NCBI RefSeq assembly: GCF_030649675.1
Contig: NZ_JAUTDR010000001.1
Span: 334,258 to 398,257 of the forward strand
DNA length: 64,000 nt
Direction: 5' to 3'
From: Haliea sp. E1-2-M8
Lineage (GTDB): Bacteria > Pseudomonadota > Gammaproteobacteria > Pseudomonadales > Halieaceae
The notes beneath the pieces were generated by a model. The model worked only from the letters and a program-made list of their open reading frames with translations. It was not told where the DNA came from and searched no databases. Of this stretch, positions 34,603 through 43,642 are shown one piece after another (positions within the stretch are counted from its first letter, which is position 1; each line of letters begins with the position of its first letter). The position numbers were made by a program, and so were the translations under genes.

Positions 34603-36210
34603 TCAGGCGGCAGCCTCTGCAGCCTCTCGCGCCGGGTTCTGTTCTGGCTCCGGGTAGATGACCTTGGCGATGTGCAGGATGTGTTTGGCGCTATCCTCGA
34701 ACAGGCCGACGATATGCAGCAGCCGTGTGGCGTCGGGTGCAGTCATCAGGCCGCTGCCGATCTGTCCCAGCAGTTCGGCGCGGCGTTGCCGGCGCAGGCG
34801 TTTGATCGCCTTCAGGCGCACAATGCGGTGGTCGAGGTCGAGCTGTTTGAGTTCGCCGCTGCGCATGATCTCGAGAAAGGCCTCCTGCAGCGCCGGGGTG
34901 AGCGCGGCGTTGATGTCCGCTTGCGGCAGGTCCGCCAGCTCCAGCAGCAAATCCCGCAGCTGCACACACTCCTCTCTTGCCCAATACAGGTTGAGGAAAG
35001 TTTCCGAGAGACCGTTGCCCAGGTTCTGGGCGCCGATGCGGTTGCCGTAGTCGGCGATGGTCGCGAGCAGGATGCCCGTGCGTATGCTCTCCGCTGGCGC
35101 GGGCTCCCGGGCAGGGTCAATGATCAGGCGCCCCCGGGCCAGTAGCTGCTTGAACACCCGCTTGATTTCGGAGTGCATGGCGCTGACGCCCATCGCCGGC
35201 AGGGCCAGCACGGTGTCGTCAAGGTAGCGCAGTTTTTCCGAGCTCAGCTCGGGCTGCTTGATCCAGCGTTCCACCCGCCGCAGCAGCGGGTCTGCCAGCA
35301 GCCACATCAGCAGCAGGCCCAGCAGGTTGAACAGGGTGTGGAACAGGGCCAGGCCGGTACTGATGTTGGTGCGCCCGGCGCCGCCCGCGAGTTGCTCGGA
35401 GATCCACCACAGCGGCACCAGCAGAATCAGCGCAATGACCGCGGTCAGTACCTTCTCGGTGACGTGGACCAGGGCCAGCCGGCGGGCGTTGGCCGTGGCC
35501 CCGATACTCGCCAGCATGCTGGTGACAGTTGTGCCGATATTGGCGCCGATCACCAGTGAGGCACCGAGCAGGGGAGTCAGTACCCCGGTTACGGAGGCGG
35601 TGAGGATGATGGCGAGTGCCGCGGAGGAAGACTGGATCAGGGCTGTCAGCAGGGCACCGGACAGCACCCCGAGCATGATACCGGTCACGCCGGCGGTTCC
35701 AAGCTGGTCGATGGGGATCCAGTCGGCCACGTCAATGAAGGCGTCCCGCAGCATGCCCAGGCCCAGGAACAGCAGGCCGAAGCCCGCCAGAGCGACACCG
35801 ATATGGGCGCTGCGGCCCCTGCTGAAAAACAGTTTCAACAGCATGCCGATGCCGATCAGGGGCAGGGCGATGATCTCCACTTTGATCCGCAGGCCAACCA
35901 GGGCCACGATCCAGGCGGTCATGGTGGTGCCTACGTTGCTGCCGAAAACCACCCAGGCGGCCTGCTTCAGGCGCAGCATGCCGGCATTGGTGAAACCCAG
36001 GGTGGCGACGATGACGGCGCTGGAGGATTGCACCAGCGCGGTAATGCCAAAGCCGGCCAGAGCTGCCCGCAGGCGGGTCTGGGTGGAGCGCTCGAGGAAT
36101 GCCTGCAGGGAATTGCCCGCGGCAGCCTTGAGGCCGTCGGTCATCATGCCCATGCCCAGCAGCAGCAGCCCCAGCCCGCCGAGGGACATGGTGAGCGTCA
36201 GCCAGGCCAT
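34603..36210 (-). CDS. Na+/phosphate cotransporter family protein (NptA/YjbB type)
   Basis: 535 aa. Two inverted Na/Pi repeats with the QSSSA motifs (TALVQSSSAVIVATLGFTNAG and ALIQSSSAALAIILTAS) and GSNVGTTMT / GANIGTTVT, about nine membrane helices, then a C-terminal PhoU-like helical domain from about 340. Such proteins import or export phosphate with sodium; the PhoU tail suggests regulation by phosphate status. It starts 1 bp after the thioesterase stop, so they share a transcript. Confidence 0.9.
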   Translation of the reverse strand: MAWLTLTMSLGGLGLLLLGMGMMTDGLKAAAGNSLQAFLERSTQTRLRAALAGFGITALVQSSSAVIVATLGFTNAGMLRLKQAAWVVFGSNVGTTMTAWIVALVGLRIKVEIIALPLIGIGMLLKLFFSRGRSAHIGVALAGFGLLFLGLGMLRDAFIDVADWIPIDQLGTAGVTGIMLGVLSGALLTALIQSSSAALAIILTASVTGVLTPLLGASLVIGANIGTTVTSMLASIGATANARRLALVHVTEKVLTAVIALILLVPLWWISEQLAGGAGRTNISTGLALFHTLFNLLGLLLMWLLADPLLRRVERWIKQPELSSEKLRYLDDTVLALPAMGVSAMHSEIKRVFKQLLARGRLIIDPAREPAPAESIRTGILLATIADYGNRIGAQNLGNGLSETFLNLYWAREECVQLRDLLLELADLPQADINAALTPALQEAFLEIMRSGELKQLDLDHRIVRLKAIKRLRRQRRAELLGQIGSGLMTAPDATRLLHIVGLFEDSAKHILHIAKVIYPEPEQNPAREAAEAAA

Positions 36211-36211
36211 G

Positions 36212-36640
36212 TCATGCCCCTACCTGTGCCCTGAAGGCGGCCGGCACCGGCACTACCCGGTGTTGCTGGTAGTCAAAAAACAGGAGTGTGGTGGCGACCC
36301 TGGCAACCTCGACGCCGCTGGGGTCCTTGCTGATACGGTAGACAAACTGGAAGCTCTTGTCCTCGATATCCCGGACCCCCAGCTCCACCTTGAGCCGGTC
36401 GCCGTAGTCCGCCTCGGCCAGATAGGCGGTTTCGGCGTGGGCCATGATCAACCCCGCTTCTTCGAAGACAATCGCTTCGCTGTGCCCGAGCTGGCGGATA
36501 AAGCGCAACTGGGCCTCCATGGCGATGGAGAGCAGCCGTTCGGCACCGAGGTGGTTGGCGCTGTTTACATCGGTGTAGAGCACGTCATAGTGGGTCGCGA
36601 AGATGAAATGTTCGGGCAGAGCCAGGGTCTTGCGGGGCAT
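36212..36640 (-). CDS. Acyl-CoA thioesterase-like hotdog protein
   Basis: 142 aa. The 4HBT-type hotdog fold is suggested by HYDVLYTDVNSANHLGAERLLSIAMEAQLRF, where the Asp/Asn-His stretch sits in the position of the catalytic residues, and by the YGDRLKVELGVRDIEDKSFQFVYRI strands. The ATG at 36640 gives a compact domain; the longer upstream frame adds Cys-rich sequence with no family match. Substrate unknown; activity on short acyl-CoA is likely from the family. Confidence 0.8.
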   Translation of the reverse strand: MPRKTLALPEHFIFATHYDVLYTDVNSANHLGAERLLSIAMEAQLRFIRQLGHSEAIVFEEAGLIMAHAETAYLAEADYGDRLKVELGVRDIEDKSFQFVYRISKDPSGVEVARVATTLLFFDYQQHRVVPVPAAFRAQVGA

Positions 36641-36828
36641 GGCGGGGTCCGTCGTGCAGGGGCTGCAGGGCAAAAAGTGCATTCTAGTGCAAGCACGCGC
36701 AGCAGGGCACCCGCTTTTTCCTGCCGTTCGGTGTTGGTTGACAGCTGCCATGAGGCCCCGCAAACTCGTCACATCTACTTCAGTGTGTCTGCGACGGGGC
36801 CTTGGCCGCTATCACTAGTTCTCTATTC

Positions 36829-38964
36829 ATGCCAGGTGACCCGGCCACGCCCGAACAGGAGGTGGCAGCAGACTATGTCATGCTCGCGGTCGACGATGAC
36901 CCCGGCACCCTGCTGCTCGCGGAAACCTTTTTTGCCTCCGAGGGCTATACGGTAGCCACGGCTCTGAGCGGCGCCGAGGCGCTGGCGAGGATCGATGAAA
37001 TCGCGCCAGACATCATCCTGCTCGATATCATCATGCCGGGCATGGACGGTTTCGAGGTGTGCCGCGAGATCCGCCGGCGGCCCCGGTACAAGAATACGCC
37101 CATCATCGTCCTGACTTCGCTGAACGACACCGATGCCGAGCAGCGCGCTTTTGCCATCGGTGCCTGGGATTTCGTCGCCAAACCGGTGCGCTGGTCGGCT
37201 CTTGCCTATCGTGCCCGGTTCGCATTGCGCGCCGCCGGCGTCGTGGCCATTCAGCGTTCGGCCGACCGCTTTGCCCGCGTCATCAATCAATCCCCGGACG
37301 AGATCCTGGTGTTCGCCGCCGACACCCTTGTCTTGCTCGACGAGAACATCAGCGCGCTGCGCAACCTCGGGTACAGCAAGCTGGAACTGCAGGGCATGAA
37401 TTTCGCCGAGCTGCTGCACAACGGTTCCGCGCAGGGGCTGGGCGGCATGCTGCAACAGGTGCGCTTGCACCAGCAGGAGAAGTTTTCGCTGCAGCTGCGG
37501 CGCAAGGATGGTTCGGTCTACCCCACCGAGGGCACCCTGCTGTATACCGAAGACGACGACCCCAGTGTATTCGTCGCTATCCTCCAGGACACCAGCGAAC
37601 GCCAGCGCATCCAGCAGGAACTGCACCGGCTGGCGCATTACGATGAGATGACCGGCCTGGCCAACCGTCGGCTGCTGGAGCAGCAGGCGGTTAAGTTGCT
37701 GGCCCGGGCCACCCGGCAGGGGCACCGCTGTGCGGTGTGCATGCTGGATCTCGACGGCTTGCGCCATATCAACGACACCCTCGGCCCGGCGGTCGGGGAC
37801 GGCCTGATCCGCGAAGTGTCCTCGCGGCTCGCCCGTGCGGTGCGTCCGGGTGACCTGGTCGCCAGGGATGAAAGCCTCGGCCTGGAGAGCCTGGGGATGC
37901 AGCTGGCGCGGTTCGGGGGCGATGAGTTCGTGGTTGTGCTCAGTGACTTTTCCGACACGCTGGATGCCGCCAGGGTGGCGGACCGTATTCTCGCCACCAT
38001 CGCCGAGCCCTGCGAGCTGCCGCAGGGAGTCCGGCACAGCCTGACCGCATCCATGGGCATCTCGGTGTACCCCGACGACGGCGCCAACTTCGATGTGCTC
38101 GTACAGCGGGCGCACACGGCGATGTTCGATGCCAAGCAATCCGGCAGGAATCGCTACGCTTTCTACACCGAGGCACACAATCACAAGGTCTTTTCCCGAA
38201 TGCAGCTGGAGTCCGAGCTGCGTACCGGGCTACAGGAAAATGAGTTCGAGCTGCACTATCAGCCGCTGGTGGACAGTGCCCTGCAGCGGGTGGTGGGCGC
38301 CGAGTGCCTGCTGCGCTGGCGACATCCCGATGGCCTCCGCTATCCCGACAGCTTCATTCCCCTGGCGGAGGAAACCGGCCTGATCCTGCAGTTGGGAGAC
38401 TGGGTGCTGGAGGCAGCGGTCAGTCAGCTGTCGGCGTGGGCGGATCAGCTGCCAGAACCCTTCGATCTTTCAATCAACGTGTCGGCGCTGCAGGTGCGCG
38501 ACGATGCCTTCCTGAATCGCGCCCGCGAACTGCTGGCAGACAATCCGGGTGCCGCCAGGCATCTGGTGTTTGAGCTGACTGAAAGCAGCCTGATCCAGGA
38601 TATGGAGAGTACGGCCCGCTGGTTGCAGGACCTGCGCGCGCTCGGCGTGCGCATCGCCATTGACGACTTCGGGACCGGCTACTCGGGGCTGCACTACCTG
38701 GTGAAATTGCCCGTGCAGACCCTGAAGATAGACCGCATGTTTGTCAGCGGCATAGACCGGGATGGGGAGCAGGCCGCAGTGGTCTCCGCCATTTTCCAGA
38801 TGGCCCGTGCCCTGCACATGGAGATCGTGGTGGAGGGTGTGGAGACTCGCGAGCAGCTGCAGATCGTCGCCGCCATGGGCGCCTGCGTTGTGCAGGGCTG
38901 GCTGATCAGCAAGGCTTTGCCGGCGCCGGAATTCGGCGTATTTATCGGGCAGTTCCCGGCCTAA
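36829..38964 (+). CDS. Response regulator with PAS, GGDEF and EAL domains
   Basis: 711 aa c-di-GMP turnover protein. Receiver domain 22-145 with phospho-acceptor Asp66 (LLDIIMPGMDG) and Lys in AKPV; PAS-like domain about 150-265; GGDEF domain with intact signature at 363-367; EAL domain with ECLLRW, FELTESSL, IDDFGTGYSGL, KIDRMF and VVEGVET, all metal and catalytic residues present. Both synthesis and hydrolysis look possible. An extra 14-residue segment (DESLGLESLGMQLA) is inserted just before GGDEF. No sensor kinase gene is adjacent. The ATG at 36829 lacks a good ribosome site, so an upstream TTG or internal start remains possible. Confidence 0.92.
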   Translation: MPGDPATPEQEVAADYVMLAVDDDPGTLLLAETFFASEGYTVATALSGAEALARIDEIAPDIILLDIIMPGMDGFEVCREIRRRPRYKNTPIIVLTSLNDTDAEQRAFAIGAWDFVAKPVRWSALAYRARFALRAAGVVAIQRSADRFARVINQSPDEILVFAADTLVLLDENISALRNLGYSKLELQGMNFAELLHNGSAQGLGGMLQQVRLHQQEKFSLQLRRKDGSVYPTEGTLLYTEDDDPSVFVAILQDTSERQRIQQELHRLAHYDEMTGLANRRLLEQQAVKLLARATRQGHRCAVCMLDLDGLRHINDTLGPAVGDGLIREVSSRLARAVRPGDLVARDESLGLESLGMQLARFGGDEFVVVLSDFSDTLDAARVADRILATIAEPCELPQGVRHSLTASMGISVYPDDGANFDVLVQRAHTAMFDAKQSGRNRYAFYTEAHNHKVFSRMQLESELRTGLQENEFELHYQPLVDSALQRVVGAECLLRWRHPDGLRYPDSFIPLAEETGLILQLGDWVLEAAVSQLSAWADQLPEPFDLSINVSALQVRDDAFLNRARELLADNPGAARHLVFELTESSLIQDMESTARWLQDLRALGVRIAIDDFGTGYSGLHYLVKLPVQTLKIDRMFVSGIDRDGEQAAVVSAIFQMARALHMEIVVEGVETREQLQIVAAMGACVVQGWLISKALPAPEFGVFIGQFPA

Positions 38965-38977
38965 AGCGCCAATTGTT

Positions 38978-39012
38978 CCGCAATATAGTCCATGTTAACC
39001 GCAATTTAGTCC
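38978..39012 (+). promoter_or_regulatory. Pair of 14-bp direct repeats upstream of the valine operon
   Basis: CCGCAATATAGTCC (38978-38991) and CCGCAATTTAGTCC (38999-39012) differ at one base and start 21 bp apart, two turns of the helix, so both would face one side. They lie about 110 bp before the first operon gene. A regulator site is inferred from spacing and position alone. Confidence 0.45.
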
Positions 39013-39122
39013 CTTTGCCCCTGCCCCTCTCCGCAGTATGCTTACCGGCTAATATAAGAATCCCGTCTATAGTCAGGTGATGGGATCCCCTATCCGCAAG
39101 CAGCACGACAGGAGTGTGAGCC

Positions 39123-40541
39123 ATGGCCAAAGCACAGGAAATTCAGGAAGGTAACGAAGTTCAGCAGGAAATCGCCGCGATGCTGGCGCGCGCCCGGGCG
39201 GCGCAGGCAGCAATCGAGCACTATACCCAGGAGCAGGTCGACGAATTGATCACCGCCATGGTGTGGTCGGTGGCGCGCGAAGACGTCTCCGAGAAGATCG
39301 CGCATCATACCGTCGAGGAAACCCAGCTCGGCAACTACGACGGCAAGTTCCTCAAGATTCATCGCAAGACCCGCGCTACCCTGGTGGATATCATCAATGA
39401 CAAATCGGTGGGCGTGATCGAGGAGGATCCGGTCCGCAACATCATCAAGATCGCCAAGCCCGTTGGCGTGATCGCCGCGCTGTCGCCCTCCACCAACCCG
39501 GAAGCGACGCCGGTAATCAAGGCCATCTCCGCGGTCAAAGGGCGCAATGCGATCATTATTGCGCCACACCCCCGCGCCAAGCTGACCAACAAGATGATCT
39601 GCGATTACATGCGCGAAGCCATCGTTGCCATGGGCGCGCCGGCGGACCTGGTGCAAAGCATCGACGTGCCCTCCCTGGACAAGACCAACGAGCTGATGCG
39701 CCAGTGTGACCGCATCCTGGCAACCGGTGGCGAGGCCATGGTCACCGCCGCCTATTCCTCGGGCACCCCGGCCCTGGGCGTGGGCGCGGGCAACGCGGTG
39801 ATCACGGTTGACGACACCGCGGACCTGAACGACGCCGCGGAGAAAATCCGCATCTCCAAGACCCTGGACCTGGCGGCCTCCTGTTCCTCGGACAACTCGG
39901 TGCTGGTGTTCGAGTCCGTCTATGACGCGTTCCTGGAGAAACTGAAGCACGAAGGCGGCTACGTCATCGAGGGCGAGGACAAGCAGAAGCTGCAAAGCGT
40001 CATCTGGGTGGACGGGCAGCTGAACCCCAACATCGTCGCCCAGCACGCCACGACCATCGCCGGCCGCGCCGGCATCGACTTGCCTGAGGGCAAGCAGTTC
40101 CTGATCGTGCCTGAAGTCGGCGCCGGCCCGGAGCACCCTTTCTCCGGCGAAAAGCTGACCGTGACCATGGCCCTGTACAAGGTGAAGGATATTGACGAGG
40201 CCATCGAGATGACCAACCGTATCCAGGCCTATCAGGGCCAGGGGCACAGCTGCGGCATCTACTCCAACAGCGACGACAACATTCTCAAGCTGGCCATGGC
40301 CACGCGCACCTCGCGGGTGATGGTGAACCAGCCCCAGGCCCCCTCCAACAGCGGCAACCTGTGGAACGGCATGCGGCAGACCTTCTCCCTGGGCTGCGGC
40401 TCCTGGGGTGGCAACAGCATCAACCACAACATCACCTGGCGCGACCTGATCAATGAGACCTGGGTGTCCAGGCCGCTGGCCCAGAACAAGGTGATCCCCA
40501 GCGACGAGGAATTGTTCGGCAAAGTCATGAACCGCTTCTGA
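39123..40541 (+). CDS. CoA-acylating aldehyde dehydrogenase (EutE/AdhE-N-like)
   Basis: 472 aa. Oxidises an aldehyde to acyl-CoA using NAD(P)+ and CoA. It resembles the acylating branch (SPSTNPEATPVIKAI, RNAIIIAPHPRA, catalytic Cys254 in LAASCSSDNS) rather than the methylmalonate-semialdehyde dehydrogenase (MmsA) branch. It heads an operon for valine catabolism where MmsA would be expected, so it may oxidise methylmalonate semialdehyde or another short semialdehyde; that is inference. AGGAG lies 8 nt before the ATG. The next gene begins 12 bp downstream. Confidence 0.88.
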   Translation: MAKAQEIQEGNEVQQEIAAMLARARAAQAAIEHYTQEQVDELITAMVWSVAREDVSEKIAHHTVEETQLGNYDGKFLKIHRKTRATLVDIINDKSVGVIEEDPVRNIIKIAKPVGVIAALSPSTNPEATPVIKAISAVKGRNAIIIAPHPRAKLTNKMICDYMREAIVAMGAPADLVQSIDVPSLDKTNELMRQCDRILATGGEAMVTAAYSSGTPALGVGAGNAVITVDDTADLNDAAEKIRISKTLDLAASCSSDNSVLVFESVYDAFLEKLKHEGGYVIEGEDKQKLQSVIWVDGQLNPNIVAQHATTIAGRAGIDLPEGKQFLIVPEVGAGPEHPFSGEKLTVTMALYKVKDIDEAIEMTNRIQAYQGQGHSCGIYSNSDDNILKLAMATRTSRVMVNQPQAPSNSGNLWNGMRQTFSLGCGSWGGNSINHNITWRDLINETWVSRPLAQNKVIPSDEELFGKVMNRF

Positions 40542-40553
40542 GGAGCCTGAGCC

Positions 40554-41714
40554 ATGGATTTTTCGGTTTCCGAGGAACAACAATCCTTTATTGACAGCGC
40601 GCGCGCCTTCTCCAAGGGCGCGCTGGCACCGAACGCGGCGCAGTGGGATGAGGACTCCTTTTTCCCCAAGGATGCGCTGCGCCAGGCCGGCGAGCTCGGT
40701 TTCATGGGCATGTATACCCCCGAGCACGCCGGTGGCCTGGGCCTGGGGCGGCTCGACGCCAGCCTGATTGTGGAAGAGTTGGCGCGGGGCTGTACCACCA
40801 CTGCCGCGTTCCTCACTATCCACAACATGGCCACCAGCATGATCGGCAACTACTGCAGCGAGGCCGTTATCGAGGCCTGGTGCCCGGCCCTGGTCAGCGG
40901 CGAGAAGCTGGCGTCCTATTGCCTGACCGAGCCCGGCGCCGGTTCCGATGCTGCCTCCCTGCGCAGCTCGGCAAAGCGTGACGGTGATGACTACGTCGTC
41001 AACGGCAGCAAGGTGTTCATTTCCGGCGCCGGCGACACCGATGTGCTGGTGGTGATGCTGCGCACCAGCGACAACGGCTCCCGCGGCATCACCGCGCTGC
41101 TGGTGCCGGCGGATGCGGAAGGCATCAGCTATGGCAAGAAAGAGGCCAAGATGGGCTGGAATGCGCAGGCTACCCGCATGGTCACGTTCGACAATGTACG
41201 GGTGCCGGTGGGCAATCGCCTGGGCGAGGAGGGGCAGGGCTTCGCCATCGCGATGATGGGCCTGGACGGCGGGCGCATCAATATCGCTACCTGCAGCGTC
41301 GGTACCGCCCAGCAGGCGCTGGAAGAGGCTGCCGCCTATGTCCAGGAGCGGCGCCAGTTCGACACCGCCATCGCGGACTTCCAGCACACCCAGTTCAAGC
41401 TCGCGGACATGCTCACCGAGCTGGTCGCGGCACGGCAGATGGTGCGTCTCGCCGCCAGCAAGCTCGACCACAAGGATCCGCAGGCGTCGACCTACTGTGC
41501 CATGGCCAAGCGCTTTGCCACCGACGTGGGCTTCAATGTCTGCAACGATGCCCTGCAGCTGTTCGGCGGCTACGGCTATATCCGCGAGTACCCGATGGAG
41601 CGCCACGTGCGCGACACCCGGGTCCACCAGATTCTGGAAGGCACCAACGAAATCATGCGGGTCATCGTGGCCCGGAAAATGCTGATGGACGGCGCACTGG
41701 AGGTCATTAAATGA
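40554..41714 (+). CDS. Acyl-CoA dehydrogenase, probably isobutyryl-CoA dehydrogenase
   Basis: 386 aa FAD enzyme that would convert isobutyryl-CoA to methacrylyl-CoA. Family motifs: YCLTEPGAGSDAASL, the FAD-binding middle domain, QLFGGYGYIREYPMERHVRD, and EGTNEIMRVIVARK. The order of genes (dehydrogenase, two crotonases, hydroxyisobutyrate dehydrogenase) points to branched-chain isobutyryl-CoA rather than linear fatty acyl-CoA. It overlaps the next gene by 4 bp (ATGA). Confidence 0.92.
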   Translation: MDFSVSEEQQSFIDSARAFSKGALAPNAAQWDEDSFFPKDALRQAGELGFMGMYTPEHAGGLGLGRLDASLIVEELARGCTTTAAFLTIHNMATSMIGNYCSEAVIEAWCPALVSGEKLASYCLTEPGAGSDAASLRSSAKRDGDDYVVNGSKVFISGAGDTDVLVVMLRTSDNGSRGITALLVPADAEGISYGKKEAKMGWNAQATRMVTFDNVRVPVGNRLGEEGQGFAIAMMGLDGGRINIATCSVGTAQQALEEAAAYVQERRQFDTAIADFQHTQFKLADMLTELVAARQMVRLAASKLDHKDPQASTYCAMAKRFATDVGFNVCNDALQLFGGYGYIREYPMERHVRDTRVHQILEGTNEIMRVIVARKMLMDGALEVIK

Positions 41715-42499
41715 GCCTGAGCACATCCGACAAACTCAAAGTCGAGGTCCGCGGCCACACCGCCCTGGTCACCATCGACAACCCGGCGGCCAATACCTGG
41801 GACACCGAGAGCCTGCCCGCCCTGCGCGACCTGGTTAACAAGCTCAATCAGGAAGACACCATTTTTGCCCTGGTGCTGACCGGCGCCGGCGACAAGTTCT
41901 TCTCCGCCGGCGCCGACCTGAAGCTGTTTGCCGATGGCGACCCTGGCACTGCCCGGACCATGGCGGAATACTTTGGCGAGGCGTTTGAGACCCTGGCGGA
42001 TTTCCGCGGCGTGTCCATTGCCGCGGTCAACGGCTTTGCCATGGGTGGCGGCCTGGAAGTGGCCATGGCCTGCGATATCCGCATTGCCGAGGAGCAGGCA
42101 CAGATGGCGCTGCCGGAAGCAAAGGTCGGCCTGCTGCCCTGCGCCGGCGGCACCCAGCGCCTGGCGCGGCTGGTGGGCGAGGGCTGGGCCAAGCGCATCA
42201 TCCTCTGTGGCGAGCGCGTGGACGCAGCAACCGCGCTGCGCATCGGCCTGGTGGAGGAAGTGGTACCCAGGGGCGAGGCGCTGGCCAAGGCGCTGGCCCT
42301 GGCGGAGCAGGTGGGCGGACAGAGCCCTGGCGCCGTCGCCTCCTGCAAGACGCTGATCCACAGTGGCCGGGACATCGAAATCGGCAGCGGCCTGGCGCTG
42401 GAGCGGGACCTGTTTGTGGACCTGTTCTCCACCGAAGACCAGCGCGAGGGCGTCAACGCCTTCCTGGAAAAGCGCAAGCCCGAGTGGAAGAACCGCTAA
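41711..42499 (+). CDS. Enoyl-CoA hydratase (crotonase family)
   Basis: 262 aa. Likely hydrates methacrylyl-CoA to 3-hydroxyisobutyryl-CoA in the valine pathway. Oxyanion-hole motifs FSAGADLKLFA and NGFAMGGGLEVAMACDIRIA are present, and the first catalytic Glu position is filled by LPEAKVGLLPCAGGTQRL. The ATG overlaps the dehydrogenase stop. Ten bp separates it from the second crotonase-fold gene. Confidence 0.92.
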   Translation: MSLSTSDKLKVEVRGHTALVTIDNPAANTWDTESLPALRDLVNKLNQEDTIFALVLTGAGDKFFSAGADLKLFADGDPGTARTMAEYFGEAFETLADFRGVSIAAVNGFAMGGGLEVAMACDIRIAEEQAQMALPEAKVGLLPCAGGTQRLARLVGEGWAKRIILCGERVDAATALRIGLVEEVVPRGEALAKALALAEQVGGQSPGAVASCKTLIHSGRDIEIGSGLALERDLFVDLFSTEDQREGVNAFLEKRKPEWKNR

Positions 42500-42509
42500 G
42501 GATCCAACC

Positions 42510-43622
42510 ATGTCAGATGCAGCTGTAATTATCGAGGAACTGGATTGCGCCCACCTGAAAGTGGGCCGCCTGACTCTCAACGTACCGAAAACACTGAATT
42601 CCCTCACCCTGCCAATGGTGGACACGCTGCAGCAGCAGCTGGATGCCTGGCGCGACGACCCGGCGATAGCCGCAGTGTTTATCGACGGCAGCGGTGAAAA
42701 GGCCTTCTGTGCCGGCGGTGACGTGCAGGCCCTGCACCGCTCCGCCACTGCGACCCCCGGCGGCCCCTGCGAGGAGGCGGAAGCCTTCTTCGCGCGGGAA
42801 TACCGCATGAACTACACCCTGCACACCTGGCCCAAGCCGATCATCTGCTGGGGCCACGGTATCGTCATGGGCGGCGGCCTCGGAGTCATGGCCGGCTGCT
42901 CGCACCGGGTCGTGACCGAGGCCACCCGCATCGCCATGCCCGAGATTACCATTGCCCTGTTCCCGGACGTGGGCGGCAGCTGGTTTCTCAACCACATGCC
43001 CGGCAAGTCGGGGCAGTTCCTGGCCCTCACCGGGGCCTCGATCAACGCTGCGGATGCGGTGTTCACCGGTCTCGCCGACCGGTTTATCGGCAGCGAGCAC
43101 AAGGCTACCGTGCTGGAGCAGCTGCGCCGCAGCCGCTGGAGCGAAGACACCGCGGACAACCATGCCCAGGTGCGCCACATCCTGCGCCCGCTGACCGGGC
43201 AGAGTGTCGGCAGCATGCCCGGCGGCCAGGTGGAACCGCATCTGCGGCTGATCAATGCCCTCTGTGACGGCGACGATGTGCACCAGGTGGTGGACACCAT
43301 CACCGGGCAGCAGACCGAGGATCCCTGGCTGGCGAAGGCGCGCGACGGCCTCGCTCACGGCTCGCCGCTGGCCGCCCTGTGGATCACCCGCCAGTTGCAG
43401 GAGACCCGCCACGCCTCCCTGCGCGAGGTGTTCCAGGCCGAAATCCGGCTCGCCACCAATGTCGTGCGCTACCCGGAGTTTGCCGAGGGCGTGCGCGCCC
43501 TGCTGCTGGACAAGGATCGCAACCCCGCCTGGGCTTTCCCGCGGACGCGGGATGTACCGCAAGACCTGCTCGACTCATTTTTCCAGGCGCCGTGGGCTGA
43601 AAACCCGCTGGCGGACCTCTAA
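42510..43622 (+). CDS. 3-hydroxyisobutyryl-CoA hydrolase
   Basis: 370 aa crotonase-fold thioesterase releasing 3-hydroxyisobutyrate from its CoA ester. FCAGGDVQAL and HGIVMGGGLGVMAG form the oxyanion hole; MPEITIALFPDVGGSWFLN is the hydrolase-type signature with the catalytic Glu. The C-terminal extension (residues 250-370) matches HIBCH rather than simple hydratases. AAGGA lies 8 nt before the ATG at 42510. This step avoids build-up of reactive methacrylyl-CoA. Confidence 0.93.
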   Translation: MSDAAVIIEELDCAHLKVGRLTLNVPKTLNSLTLPMVDTLQQQLDAWRDDPAIAAVFIDGSGEKAFCAGGDVQALHRSATATPGGPCEEAEAFFAREYRMNYTLHTWPKPIICWGHGIVMGGGLGVMAGCSHRVVTEATRIAMPEITIALFPDVGGSWFLNHMPGKSGQFLALTGASINAADAVFTGLADRFIGSEHKATVLEQLRRSRWSEDTADNHAQVRHILRPLTGQSVGSMPGGQVEPHLRLINALCDGDDVHQVVDTITGQQTEDPWLAKARDGLAHGSPLAALWITRQLQETRHASLREVFQAEIRLATNVVRYPEFAEGVRALLLDKDRNPAWAFPRTRDVPQDLLDSFFQAPWAENPLADL

Positions 43623-43642
43623 CAGCACAGGAGTTTTCCATC

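Noticed and set aside
36823..38184. 453-residue minus-strand frame opposite the receiver-PAS-GGDEF gene
   Set aside because: Antisense to well-defined receiver and GGDEF motifs.
39090..41726. 878-residue minus-strand open frame opposite the valine operon
   Set aside because: It lies antisense to two clear genes with family motifs and ribosome sites, and its His/Gly/Val/Asp-rich composition is typical of a high-GC shadow frame.
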